Assembly: GCA_963725425.1 (NCBI GenBank) | Contig: CAVRYJ010000042.1 | Coordinates: forward strand, 1 to 64,000 | Direction of reading: 5' to 3' | Source: Clostridium_I sp963725425 | GTDB taxonomy: Bacteria > Bacillota > Clostridia > Clostridiales > Clostridiaceae | Length of the DNA: 64,000 bases | Shown here: piece after piece, positions 34,660 through 44,290 of the stretch | How the letters are laid out: each line of letters opens with the position of its first letter | How positions within the stretch are numbered: the first letter of the stretch is position 1 | Program-made: the position numbers and the translations under genes | Notes under the pieces: model-generated | The model's database searches: none | What the model saw: the letters and a program-made list of their open reading frames with translations, nothing else | What the model was told of the DNA's origin: nothing

Positions 34660-36540
34660 CTTTTATGAGGTGGCGTTCAACCACCCCCTCGCCTACCCAT
34701 AATTCCAAAGGTGGCGACGTTATGGCTACCCATTTGGGATGTGTACGATATGCACATCTGAATATTCGCTATCCATGAAATCGAGACCGAAATATCTAAC
34801 CAGCTAACTTTTAAGCCACAATTTGACCACCATACGTGACGTATAAGAGTGATAACTCCATTCAAGGTAATATTCCATTGCTAGAAATAGTTAACTTATA
34901 TAGTTAGCTTAGTTAGTTGCTTAGTTAACTATATTAAATAGTTACCCAACAATATTAAATATATAGCTTTCTGATTATCGCATAGCTTCTTTTTATTTGG
35001 TCATGGAGATTATCTCTGCCACCATTGGCATATTATTTTTCAAGCGGGTATTTTGTCCTCTTGCTATTTTGGTATCTTCAATCTGACAATACATCAAATA
35101 TAGTTAGGGTAGTGTTAATAAGTTTGACTCCCTTACCTCGTTTCGCCAAACTAGGCGATTCGATACCTCACATTCGTCAAATAAAACGATATGCGATATT
35201 CTGATTGAGGAACGCATATAACTTGATTGTGACACTCTCACGTGACGCTAGACAACGATTAACGAGTTTAAGGTGGAATTACATTACTCAATTTTAATAG
35301 TCTTAAATCTAATGGCGAAATTATGTCGGTATTAAATGTTATTCGCAATTTTGAGTTATAGGTCATTCATTCTTTGAATACCCTTATGTTTAAAACGTAT
35401 CGGTTGAACATAAGGGTTAAAGCCAGTCATATAGTCATTTCCCATTTGTGAGAAACGAGCATATTCAATCCGTTTTGATGTAATGTTTTGTTATCAAATA
35501 TACTTTCGGTAATAATGAACGTGTCGCAGAGAAAGACACTTCAAATCCTTTTTAAAAGGGAAGGTAATATTAGCCATTTCTTAAAGGTAGTTTTGCTACC
35601 ATTAACAATTATTTAACTAAGATTCTGAAAGAAACCCTGTCATACCAATTAGGTAGGTTGGATGGATTGGACAACTCACGTCAATTTGACCAGTGTTGTC
35701 ATAGTCGGACAACTTTATAATGGATATATTACTAAGTTGCCCCTCTCATGGACACCTCTACCCATCATGGGTAATTGGAAAGGTAATTGGAAGGGTTACG
35801 CTTCGTTTGCTTATCCATGTAAATCATGCTATGTTCCACAAGGACTTTACTTAAATATCTCATGTAAACTTCTGACAGGAATTTACTAAGACTAAAAATA
35901 GGCTGACCGAGTGACAGGAAATCACGCAGTCAAATAGTCAAATGTATTTCCACTTTAGTGATCAATTAAGATGTTAACAATTTGTTGCCTACTGATTATA
36001 TATCCCTGACTCGTTAATGACGCACCCTATTATATGATTATCAAAAGGTGTCCGAAATTTTGTAATACCTTTTAAATTTATTCTGAACTTTTGTTTTTTT
36101 CTTTTAAGTTTAACTTGACTTACGAACTGCCGAAGGGATAATTGGGTTAAGTTTGCTTTGTTTTAGACATAGTTTATTTACCTACACAGAGACTAAAACT
36201 ATTAAATCTTAGTCTCTACATAAGTAAATAAATTATTAATGATAATTGGTATAAAGTAGCTAGTCCCATTAATACCCTTCTTATTTACGCTTTCGCATAC
36301 TAACTTTTAACTTATAATACTTGTCCTATAAGCCCCTATATGGATGTTAGCACTTACCTGATAATTATATCACCAAATATCCGCCGAACCTTTTATGGTA
36401 GTTCTCACCTTGCATAGTCACCACCAAAGAAGAGTATAGTGTTTTATGTGACTATAGTTGACTTATTTGCGTCGGCTCAACTAACCTACTCTAATTATTT
36501 AAAGTTGCTACAGTGCATGGACAACCCACATATTACCTAA
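34660..36540 (+). ncRNA. Large non-coding region rich in hairpins; candidate giant structured RNA
   Basis: About 1.9 kb without a credible gene, in an otherwise packed phage genome. Perfect hairpins include 34669-34685 (GGTGG/CCACC), 34738-34758 (GATGTG/CACATC), 34832-34844, 34887-34932 (9 bp), 35144-35157, 35380-35417 (11 bp, ACCCTTATGTT), 35586-35600, 35759-35773, 36189-36216 (8 bp) and 36414-36455 (8 bp). Base composition is locally far above the AT-rich surroundings (about 55% G+C at 34681-34740). The rightward orientation is assumed because the nearest strong terminator, at 36661-36700, works in that direction. No sigma-A promoter was found at its left end. GOLLD and ROOL RNAs occupy similar places in phages, but I could not match either. 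Confidence 0.5.
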
Positions 36541-36569
36541 AAAAAGCAATAGGAAATAGAACCTTCACA

Positions 36570-36598
36570 TTTACATTTTTAATTTTTTTTGATATAAT
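36570..36598 (+). promoter_or_regulatory. Opposite-strand promoter P4
   Basis: TTTACA at 36570-36575, 17 bases, TATAAT at 36593-36598. It drives a short transcript ending at the terminator 36661-36700. Confidence 0.65.
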
Positions 36599-36604
36599 TA
36601 ATTC

Positions 36605-36700
36605 GTAGTTGTGATTTCTTTGTGAAGGAATCATTTTAACAATATTCAGTTTTATTTTTATAAGCCGATGTTCTGCGAAAACATTCAGCTTATTTTTTTT
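36605..36700 (+). ncRNA. Candidate small RNA, about 95 nt
   Basis: Between promoter P4 and a strong terminator there is no ORF but a good hairpin, GATTTCTT-TGTG-AAGGAATC (36613-36632), an A/T-rich single-stranded middle, then the terminator. Its 3' end is complementary to the last 15 or so bases of the small gene downstream of the integrase (36685-36951), so it could act in cis on that transcript. Confidence 0.6.
36661..36700 (+). terminator. Rightward terminator
   Basis: TAAGC...GCTTA with an inner GATGTT/AACATTC pairing and eight Ts. The complement lacks a T-run, so it works only rightward. Confidence 0.75.
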
Positions 36701-36951
36701 ATTTTAATTATTCCTAAGATGGCTTCCATTTGTGAATCATCTAAATATACATAATTTCTATTCCTTGCCTCAATTGCCTTATCAAGAAAAATACTATATC
36801 CTGTATAAACACAAACTACGTCCTTTCCAATTCTTTCGACTATAAAAATATTAACTGATTTATCTTCTACTTTCACATTTTGGATTATAACTTTATCTTT
36901 ATTTATTACACTATCTTCAATAAATTGATCTAGGTATTTATATTCACTCAT
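36685..36951 (-). CDS. Small protein coupled to the integrase, 88 residues
   Basis: Its ATG overlaps the integrase stop (TAATG), so it is translationally coupled. The product starts MSEYKYLDQFIEDSVINKDK and ends MEAILGIIKIKKIS; mixed alpha/beta, no recognised family. A role in integration or excision (for example a directionality factor) is possible from position only. Confidence 0.55.
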   Translation of the reverse strand: MSEYKYLDQFIEDSVINKDKVIIQNVKVEDKSVNIFIVERIGKDVVCVYTGYSIFLDKAIEARNRNYVYLDDSQMEAILGIIKIKKIS

Positions 36952-37871
36952 TATTTTCTGCCCCCATTTAAATTCATCAATGGACTAGTTTTTATAGACA
37001 TTTCAATAATATCTTCATCTTTTATAGATTGTAGATATCGTTTGGTTATTGTAATGTTCTCATGACCTAATAATCTGGAAACGGAGTAGACATCTAATCC
37101 GTTTCGTAACTGCTCTTGGCTAAACCAGTGTCTCAGTGTATGTGGAGAACACCGAATTTCCTTTCTAACTCCAGCAACTTGTCCTGCAATCCTAACAACA
37201 CGTTCAACTGATTCTACTGTTAGTGCATGACCTCTGTTGGATAGAAAATAATTATCTTCCCTTAATATTTTATTTTTAAAATACTCGTCTCTTATTCTTT
37301 CATACCTAAACATATATTTTTTGAGTAATGGGCTTAATGGAACTTGCCTTTGTTTGTTGCCCTTGCCATTAATTAATACAGTACGCTCATTAATATCGTC
37401 ACATTTAATTAAACATAGCTCTGTATTCCTAATCCCTGTATCCATAAGGATGGAAAGTATTGTTTTATTTCTTGCTTTTAAATATGTTGTAAACTTATAA
37501 ACTTTTAACATATTCACAATTTCATCTGAAGAAAATGTGTTAATTATAACTTTTCCTTCTCTTTGCCATTTAACCTTATCTGCTGGATTTTCTTTTATAT
37601 ATTCTTCTTCAACAGAATAAACACAAAATGCTCTGATATTTTTTAATATGGAATTTATATAGGTTGGTCTTAATCCCCTCTTTTTAAGAAAAAGGAAATA
37701 GTTTTTGATATGAATTGTTTTTAATTCTTGTATTTCATCAATATTAAATTCATTTTTAAGATAGTTGAAAAATAAATTGTTGTTATTTCTATAACCTTTT
37801 ATAGTTTTTTTAGAATAGTTCTTTACTTCCAAATCAAATAAGAATTCTTGTAATACATCATTTATTTGCAT
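36951..37871 (-). CDS. int: Tyrosine-type integrase
   Basis: A 306-residue recombinase. The core-binding domain occupies about residues 1-90 and the catalytic domain 110-295, with Arg148 (TGIRNTEL), Lys170 (NGKGNKQR), His244-x-x-Arg247 (HTLRHWF), His270 (LLGHENI) and the nucleophile Tyr279 (TKRYLQS). All five catalytic positions are present, so it should be active. It lies about 90 bases from the right attachment repeat and is the enzyme that inserts the phage at the yebC 3' end. Confidence 0.93.
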   Translation of the reverse strand: MQINDVLQEFLFDLEVKNYSKKTIKGYRNNNNLFFNYLKNEFNIDEIQELKTIHIKNYFLFLKKRGLRPTYINSILKNIRAFCVYSVEEEYIKENPADKVKWQREGKVIINTFSSDEIVNMLKVYKFTTYLKARNKTILSILMDTGIRNTELCLIKCDDINERTVLINGKGNKQRQVPLSPLLKKYMFRYERIRDEYFKNKILREDNYFLSNRGHALTVESVERVVRIAGQVAGVRKEIRCSPHTLRHWFSQEQLRNGLDVYSVSRLLGHENITITKRYLQSIKDEDIIEMSIKTSPLMNLNGGRK

Positions 37872-37963
37872 AAAAAAAACACCTCCGTATGTAGATTTTT
37901 ACATCTATATATAAAAGTGTTATTTGTCATTACAAAACAGTTAATACACGTATGTCACAATGC

Positions 37964-38055
37964 GAATATGTACCTCAGCCCTTTACCCTTCCCATTCCTC
38001 GGGGAACTCAGCGTTGTGATAGACAGATTGAACATCGTCATCATCTTCAAGCTTG
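37964..38055. repeat. attR: right copy of the 92-bp attachment repeat
   Basis: Identical to 2207-2298 as far as read. It covers the last 24 codons and stop codon of yebC plus about 19 bases downstream. Between the integrase start and this repeat are short palindromes such as ATGTA-GATTTT-TACAT that may be arm-type integrase sites. Confidence 0.9.
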
Positions 38056-38720
38056 TCAATTAAATTCTGAACTTTTTCACAATCTTCAAGTTTTAATGTT
38101 ACAAGGATATCTGGAATCATGGTAAGTTCTGCTGATAAGAATTCATAACCTGCTTCTTCTAGGGTTACTCTTACAGAAGAAAAATCTCCCATAGCTGTAG
38201 TTATTTCAAATACTTCTTCCTCAGCATTAAAATCTTCTGCGCCAGCATCTAATGCTGCCATCATCACTTCATCTTCGTCAAGACCATCCTTTTTCTCAAT
38301 AATAATTTGTCCTTTTTTTTGAAACATGAAAGAAACACAGCCATCGGCTCCTAGATTTCCTCCATTTCTGTTAAATATATACCTTACACTACTTGCGCTT
38401 CTGTTTTTATTTTCAGTTAATGTCTTAACTATTACAGCAACTCCTGCTGGACCATATCCTTCATAAACTATTTCTTCAAAGTTTATTCCTTCTAGTTCTC
38501 CTGCACCTTTTTTCACTGCTCTTGTAATTGTATCTAGGGCCATATTACTAGCCTTTGCTTTTGCAATTACATCTCTAAGCTTTGCATTAAGATCTGGATT
38601 CGAACCATCTTTGGCAGCAACAGCTAGTTCCTTACCTATTTTGGTAAATATCTTTCCCCTTATAGCATCTGTCTTACCTTTTTTTACTTGAATGTTATGC
38701 CACTTTGAATGTCCTGACAT
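37983..38720 (-). CDS. yebC: YebC/PmpR family protein
   Basis: A 245-residue protein starting MSGHSKWHNIQVKKGKTDAI, the hallmark of the YebC family, with FEEIVYEGYGPAGVAVIV in the middle. Members act as transcriptional regulators or help translation through difficult sequences. AGGAGG lies eight bases before the ATG. The last 24 codons are supplied by the prophage attachment repeat, and the reading frame is intact. Confidence 0.93.
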   Translation of the reverse strand: MSGHSKWHNIQVKKGKTDAIRGKIFTKIGKELAVAAKDGSNPDLNAKLRDVIAKAKASNMALDTITRAVKKGAGELEGINFEEIVYEGYGPAGVAVIVKTLTENKNRSASSVRYIFNRNGGNLGADGCVSFMFQKKGQIIIEKKDGLDEDEVMMAALDAGAEDFNAEEEVFEITTAMGDFSSVRVTLEEAGYEFLSAELTMIPDILVTLKLEDCEKVQNLIDKLEDDDDVQSVYHNAEFPEEWEG

Positions 38721-38847
38721 AAAATACCTCCTAACGATATTCTTTATTATATATGAACTTTTGTTCCCCTTAAGTTTTACATTGATTTAAAATTGTTATA
38801 TAAACAACTGTAAATATTATATCACATAATATTTTACATTCAAACAA

Positions 38848-39486
38848 TTAAAACAATCTATTCTCAATTTTAAAATAATATTTTTCTTCTCCTTCAACAA
38901 AAGAACAATTTCCAGAAGATATTTCACTAATTGATGTCTTTGCCTTTTCCACATCCTCATTTGCAAACTTAATGGATAAAACAATTTTATCTGTATACTC
39001 CGTATTATCAATATACCACTGATTTTTCTCGAATAGATATTGTAGTTTTCCTAAAAGATCGTAATTAACCGTTACTAAAAGTAATTTTCCTTTAACTCTT
39101 AAAACAATTTTACCTTTGTTTATCGATGCAGAGGCTGTTTTTGAATAAGCTCTTGCAAGTCCTCCTGCTCCAAGGAGTATTCCTCCAAAGTATCTTGTGA
39201 TAACAATTGCTGTATCCGTGATGCCTTTCTTTTTTATCACATCTAACACTGGAATTCCTGCTGTTCCCTGTGGTTCTCCATCGTCCGTACGCCTTTGAAT
39301 TCTCATGTCCTCACCAATTATGTATGCGTACACATTGTGTCTAGCATCCTTGTGTTTACTTTTAATTTCAGTAACAAATTCCTTTGCTTCTTCTTCACTG
39401 CTAACTCTCTTAACGTTGCCAATAAAAATAGATTTTTTTTCTTCAAGTTCAAATGTGGCAGCGTCTTTTACCGTATAGTAGCTCAT
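38848..39486 (-). CDS. yigZ: YigZ/IMPACT family protein (UPF0029)
   Basis: A 212-residue protein with the UPF0029 signature: SKHKDARHNVYAYIIG, then RRTDDGEPQGTAGIPVLDVI and VVITRYFGGILLGAGGLARAY. The C-terminal domain (about 140-205) is the ferredoxin-like DUF1949. The family is linked to ribosome-associated regulation; biochemical role in bacteria is not settled. It is the middle of a leftward run of housekeeping genes. Confidence 0.9.
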   Translation of the reverse strand: MSYYTVKDAATFELEEKKSIFIGNVKRVSSEEEAKEFVTEIKSKHKDARHNVYAYIIGEDMRIQRRTDDGEPQGTAGIPVLDVIKKKGITDTAIVITRYFGGILLGAGGLARAYSKTASASINKGKIVLRVKGKLLLVTVNYDLLGKLQYLFEKNQWYIDNTEYTDKIVLSIKFANEDVEKAKTSISEISSGNCSFVEGEEKYYFKIENRLF

Positions 39487-39492
39487 AAAATA

Positions 39493-40167
39493 TCATACCT
39501 CTCCATTTTCTATCATGTTAAAATAATCTTGACAGAGTTTTTTTAAGTATTCCTTTTCTGTAGTTTTATATAGTTTTCTTATTTTTTCCTCTGTATTTTT
39601 GTTTTTCACCTTTATAAGTGCCTTTAGTGAATAAGAGACCACCTGTGGATTTTCATCATCTAGAGCTCTTTTTAGTGCATTTTCAAATTCAACATTATTT
39701 ATTTTTCCCATGGCGGATATGGCCATTCTTCTAACATTTACAAATTTATGTACAGATGCTCTTATCAAAATATCCTTGCTGTTAATATCTTTAAGTTCAC
39801 CTAAAATCCAAATTGCAGTTTCCTTGTCCTTACCATGCATCTGGACATAATTATCTCTTATATGCTTTAGGATGGCTTCTGTGTTTTTTTCATCTAGATT
39901 GCTTAACAAAAGCTGTTTATCATTTTTCCCAGCTTTGGCTATACTAGTGAGTAGCTCTTCAGCATTTTTGCTAGTGGCTAGAAACCTGTACTTTATTTTA
40001 CCCTCAATTATATGTTTCTGGGCGGTTTCTCTTGATATATTCCTAATTTTACTAATGACTTCAAGGGACTTTCCCTCTAGAAATAGGTAATACGATATTT
40101 CACTATCATCATATTGTTCAATGTTATCCCAATTATATTCTACTAATCCATTTAACATATCTATCAC
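39493..40167 (-). CDS. HEAT-repeat protein
   Basis: A 224-residue protein that begins with GTG one base after the MocR-type stop, behind GGAG. After an N-terminal helical part, about residues 95-205 hold three HEAT-like repeats (ETAIWILGELKDINSKDIL, NVRRMAISAMGKINNVEFE, PQVVSYSLKALIKVKNKNTE), a scaffold for protein binding. No catalytic motif. Coupled to its neighbours; function unknown. Confidence 0.75.
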   Translation of the reverse strand: MIDMLNGLVEYNWDNIEQYDDSEISYYLFLEGKSLEVISKIRNISRETAQKHIIEGKIKYRFLATSKNAEELLTSIAKAGKNDKQLLLSNLDEKNTEAILKHIRDNYVQMHGKDKETAIWILGELKDINSKDILIRASVHKFVNVRRMAISAMGKINNVEFENALKRALDDENPQVVSYSLKALIKVKNKNTEEKIRKLYKTTEKEYLKKLCQDYFNMIENGEV

Positions 40168-40168
40168 T

Positions 40169-41587
40169 TTACTCCAGAATTTTATTTATTATTTCGATTC
40201 CTTCTTGAATTTTTGCTTCCTCCGTCTGTGAATAACCTATTCTAAAATACTTTGATCCATCCTCACTATTTCTATAGAAAAGCACCCCTGGTGATATAAA
40301 CACTTTTTTTTGCTTACATTTATAAAATAGCTTATCAGAACCCATGCTAACACTTTCATTAATTTTTAAGTAAAAATTAAACCCACCACCAGGACTATTA
40401 AAACTCACTTTTTCATTTAAAACATTCTTAATAGTATTTTCCATAACTCTATACCTTTTATTATATATGATTTTTAAGTTTTGAATATAATCTCTCCAAT
40501 ATCCTTTTATTATGTACAAATCCAATGCTCTTTGCATAAGACTCGAGGTTGATATATCCGTATTAACCTTTGAACTTTCAACAGCTTCCTCTATCATTTT
40601 AGGAACTATCATGTATCCAAGTCTTATACCTGGAAGAAATATTTTAGAAAAACTCTTTATATATACAACTCTATCATTTACATCTAGACTCTTAAAGCTT
40701 TCATATTTAACCTTTTCATCAAATATAAGTTCAGAGAGATAATCATCTTCTATTATGTAAAAATCATATTTTTCTGCAAATTTTAATATTTGAATTTTCT
40801 TTTCGTAACTGTAGGACATTCCTGTTGGATTTTGAAAATAACTCATAGTGTAAAAGCATTTGATGCTGTTCTTTTTTAATATTTTTTCAAACATCTCTAG
40901 ATTTATGCCATCATTATCCATTGGCACCTCAAAAATATTGGCGCCTCTCCACTTGAAAACAAAAAGAGCTCCATTATAAGTTGGTTTTTCTACAATTACA
41001 TTGTCATTCACATTGATTATTGCCTTTGATACAATATCGATTCCCTGCTGTGCACCAGAAACTATTAGGATGTCCTCTGCTCTTGACTTATCCTTCCAAA
41101 AATATTTACTTATACTCCTGCGAAGTCCAGTATATCCTAATGTTTCTTGGTTTACTAATGCATTAACACCATCTCTATCTATAACCTCGTCTATAACCTC
41201 TTTAAAATTCTCCATAGAAAAAACTACGTTACTGGAAGTTTCCCCTGCAAAATCTATATAGCTACTTGAACTCTCATTTCTTATCCTCTTAAATGTCTCA
41301 GTGTATTCCCTTCTAAGCCTTCTATTTGTATCTTTTTGTTTTGCGTAAGTCCCACTTCCAATTTTTTGAACTGCGTATCCTTCCTGCTCTAATTTTTTAT
41401 ACGCACTCACTATAGTATCATTATTTACATGTAAAAAAGCCGAGAGTTTCCTTATTGGTGGTAATTTCTGTTCATCCTTAATTTCACCGACCTCAATTGA
41501 TTTTTTTATATGTTTTGCTATTTGAATATATTTGGGGATTTCTTCTGAAAAATTAATAGAATAGGCTTTCATTTGCATCACATCCAC
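40169..41587 (-). CDS. MocR/GntR-type PLP-dependent transcriptional regulator
   Basis: A 472-residue protein with an N-terminal GntR winged helix (about 15-85; LPPIRKLSAFLHVNNDTIVSAYKKLEQEG in two parts) fused to a type I aminotransferase-like domain. The lysine that would bind PLP lies in VYIKSFSKIFLPGIRLGYMI. MocR proteins usually control vitamin B6, amino-acid or GABA genes. The start may be this GTG or ATG 41578 or 41572. Confidence 0.85.
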   Translation of the reverse strand: MDVMQMKAYSINFSEEIPKYIQIAKHIKKSIEVGEIKDEQKLPPIRKLSAFLHVNNDTIVSAYKKLEQEGYAVQKIGSGTYAKQKDTNRRLRREYTETFKRIRNESSSSYIDFAGETSSNVVFSMENFKEVIDEVIDRDGVNALVNQETLGYTGLRRSISKYFWKDKSRAEDILIVSGAQQGIDIVSKAIINVNDNVIVEKPTYNGALFVFKWRGANIFEVPMDNDGINLEMFEKILKKNSIKCFYTMSYFQNPTGMSYSYEKKIQILKFAEKYDFYIIEDDYLSELIFDEKVKYESFKSLDVNDRVVYIKSFSKIFLPGIRLGYMIVPKMIEEAVESSKVNTDISTSSLMQRALDLYIIKGYWRDYIQNLKIIYNKRYRVMENTIKNVLNEKVSFNSPGGGFNFYLKINESVSMGSDKLFYKCKQKKVFISPGVLFYRNSEDGSKYFRIGYSQTEEAKIQEGIEIINKILE

Positions 41588-42484
41588 TTACAATAAATAG
41601 TATACATTTTCCTTAATAAGAACTGTGCCATCCTTAGTTTTGTAGTCTCTACTTCCCCTTTTGACTACATTTAATTGCAATAGCTTTCCTAATATATCTT
41701 CAAAATTAATATTAAAATGCTTAAAAATATCATCTTTTTTTATTTCTTCAGAACTAAGCATACAATCATTATTTCTCATATGTTTAAGTAAAAATGATGC
41801 TAAACTCTTTATGTTGTCATCAATATATTTTTCCATATAATGTATTATATTTTTTAGAGTATCGTGCACATTTACTTTTTCGAAAAAAAGTGCATCTACG
41901 CAAACCTTAAATTCATCATTTGTGTTGATAGCCATATTTATAGCATTATTATTTATCATATAACCTGATGAATTCACAAATAGCTTGGAATATTCCTCAG
42001 CACACTGCACTGTAGATGCATATGCCGTATAAATAGAATCATTTGTTATATATTTTTTGCATACACCTAACACCTTTATGAAGTTTCCTAAATAAACCAA
42101 ATTCCACCTATCTCTGTCTATATCAGAATAATATCTACCATTATCGTATTTTGATGTTATATCCACATCATTTGAGAATACAAGCCTTGAACCTGCAAAA
42201 ACCCTATGAAGAAAGCCGTCTTGAATATTGTGGTTATGATAAAACAATTTATTTTTACTCAATAATTTAATGTGTACTGGAATGTTTTTTTCCACAATGT
42301 ATATATTTTTTATTTCATCCAGTTCTTCATCCACTATTACAAATAGATCTATATCTGATTCTTCCCACAAATCTCCAGAAACCATGCTTCCAAAAACCAT
42401 TACAGCTAAGACCTTTTTATTTGCCTTTAGTCTATCCATAACACTATTGAAAACCTTCTGATATTGCAAAATTGTTTTCTCCAC
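41588..42484 (-). CDS. Nucleotidyltransferase-fold protein
   Basis: A 298-residue protein starting at GTG 42484 (VEKTILQYQKVFNSV), seven bases after GGAGG; upstream in-frame codons lack a site. VMVFGSMVSGDLWEESDIDLF (about 28-48) is the GSx-DxD motif of the pol-beta nucleotidyltransferase superfamily, as in aminoglycoside adenylyltransferases and MNT. The rest is helical. Substrate unknown. Confidence 0.75.
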   Translation of the reverse strand: MEKTILQYQKVFNSVMDRLKANKKVLAVMVFGSMVSGDLWEESDIDLFVIVDEELDEIKNIYIVEKNIPVHIKLLSKNKLFYHNHNIQDGFLHRVFAGSRLVFSNDVDITSKYDNGRYYSDIDRDRWNLVYLGNFIKVLGVCKKYITNDSIYTAYASTVQCAEEYSKLFVNSSGYMINNNAINMAINTNDEFKVCVDALFFEKVNVHDTLKNIIHYMEKYIDDNIKSLASFLLKHMRNNDCMLSSEEIKKDDIFKHFNINFEDILGKLLQLNVVKRGSRDYKTKDGTVLIKENVYYLL

Positions 42485-42506
42485 AAATATTCCTCCTTTA
42501 CAACAC

Positions 42507-44290
42507 CTATACCATATATTCTTTATATTGATTGTATATTTTTTCATCCACATTAGCAGTAATACATGTTCCCTGCTCTAAATATTCTTCTTTTTCAACC
42601 TTGGCATTTTGGTGTAAATTTGAAACTAAACTCTGATAAGTGTATGGAATAATATACTTAGCTTCTCTTAATTTACTTGGAATTCCTAGAACCATTTTCT
42701 TAAGTAATTGTTCTAGATTAATATTTTGCTTAGCAGATATTTTTATTATCTCCATGGATTTATACTTTTCCTCTATAGCTTTAATCTGGCTATCCTCAGC
42801 CTTATCTATTTTATTTAAAACAACAATGGTGTTTTTTTCACTAGCACCAAGCTCTTCCAGCACATTATTTACAGCTTCAATCTGCTCAAATACAGTATCG
42901 CTAGAACTATCTACTACATGTAAAAGTAAATCTGAAAAAACTACCTCTTCTAATGTTGACTTAAATGCCTCTATTAAGTCGTGTGGTAATTTTCTTACAA
43001 ACCCAACAGTATCTGTAACTGTAGCCACTCTGTTGTCGGGTAAAACTATAGCTCTTGTAGTTACATCTAGTGTGGCAAATAACATATCTGCCTCAAATAC
43101 ATTTTCTTTTTTGTTATGTCACTTGGAGCGGCTATTGCGCAAAGAGCATTTCTAAGGGTTGACTTTCCTGCATTTGTATATCCAACCAAAGAAATTTTGG
43201 GTATATTCTCATTGGTTCGTCTTTCTCTTTGAACTTCTCTTGTCTTTCTAATTTTTTCAATCTCCTGAGTCAAGTCGTATACTCTTTCTCTTATATGTCT
43301 CTTGTCTATTTCCAATTTCTTTTCGCCCGGTCCCTTTGTTCCAATTCCTCCACCAGACCTTGAAAGTTCAGCGCCCAGTCCTATAATCCTTGGCAGTCTG
43401 TATTTAAGTTGTGCAAGTTCAACTTGAATTTTCGCTTCCTTGCTCCTTGCCCTTCTTGCAAATATCTCAAGTATAAGCGTTGTTCTGTCGATAACCTTTA
43501 CTCCAAGTACATCCTCTAAGTTTCTTACCTGAGATCCAGCAAGCTCATCATCAAAAATAACTAAATTAGCGAATACGCTTTGCTTAATCAAATTAATTTC
43601 ATCAATTTTTCCACTTCCAATATAATAAGCAGAATCAATTTTTTTTATTTTCTGAATCACTGTGTAAACACACTTTACATCGCAGGCTTTTGCCAGTTCT
43701 GAAAGTTCTTCAACAATTTCTTCACTACCTGTTCCTACAATAATCGCCCTTTCAGAATTATCCTCAACGATATTTTCTTTACTTATTATATCTTCAATAT
43801 ATTTAATCTTATCTACCAAATCTATATTGATCACAGCTTTAAGGCTAAGTTTCTCTTGTAATTCTGACATTAAAATATTGTTAAATATGCTACAAAAGCC
43901 TATGGATACATCTGTAAGTTTTCCGTCCAATACACCAATAGCTACAATACAATCCAATTTAAGCTTTACCAGTGCAGAAATATCAACCACAGAAAGTCTT
44001 GAGTTTCCATTTGGATGTGTGTGAACTATTTTGACTCCAGATAATTTTTTTTCCTTTATATCTACAAGTGGTAGTTCCACCGCTCTGCTATCACCAACAG
44101 TAACATTTAGAATGTTACCTTTTCTATCTATAGCAACGCTTATTTCTCTATTTATTATACCTGTTACCTCACATATGACTTCACATAGTTCCTGAGTAAT
44201 TGAACTATACCTAGGTATTTTCATATTATATATCTCTTCCAACTTATCTAAAAGGGATTTTTTTATTCCTTCTATACTTCCATATATCAT
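42507..44290 (-). pseudogene. hflX: HflX GTPase, interrupted by one frameshift; carries an N-terminal JAMM-like motif
   Basis: The first frame (44290 to 43067) has the HflX glycine-rich domain and the P-loop VGYTNAGKSTLRNAL, then runs out of frame. The second frame (up to 43085) continues DMLFATLDVTTRAIVL, TVTDTVGFVRKLPHDL (G3) and VLNKIDK (G4). Joining them needs one extra A in the run around 43112-43118 (ACAAAAAAG). Full length would be about 594 residues. The N-terminal extension has HTHPNGNSRLSVVD (H90, H92, S100, D103), the JAMM metal-site pattern. HflX splits stalled ribosomes. Real mutation and sequencing error are both possible. Confidence 0.85.

Larger units (their letters stand above)
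2207..38055. mobile_element. Prophage, PBSX-like contractile-tail type, integrated at yebC
   Basis: The element is bounded by the 92-bp direct repeat, with the integrase next to the right repeat. It contains a full head and tail module (terminase to tail fibre, leftward), XhlA and holin, an early region with a polymerase-like protein and a helicase, a small repressor with operators, and an HNH protein. Length is about 35.8 kb. Structural genes all appear intact. The only expected function I could not find is an endolysin. Confidence 0.93.

Noticed and set aside
34668..34686. tRNA-like T-arm (5-bp stem, 7-base loop containing GTTCAA)
   Set aside because: TTC is at the wrong loop position and no acceptor, D or anticodon arms can be formed around it.
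34677..34865. 62-codon leftward ORF in the same region
   Set aside because: Overlaps several perfect hairpins, lacks a ribosome-binding site and has an odd tryptophan- and serine-rich product.
35662..35889. 75-codon rightward ORF inside the large non-coding region
   Set aside because: No ribosome-binding site; its DNA contains perfect hairpins (for example 35759-35773), and the protein has no plausible composition. The RNA interpretation explains it better.
36685..36951. Assigning the small integrase-coupled gene as an excisionase
   Set aside because: Position allows it, but there is no recognisable helix-turn-helix or Xis-like pattern; left as unknown.
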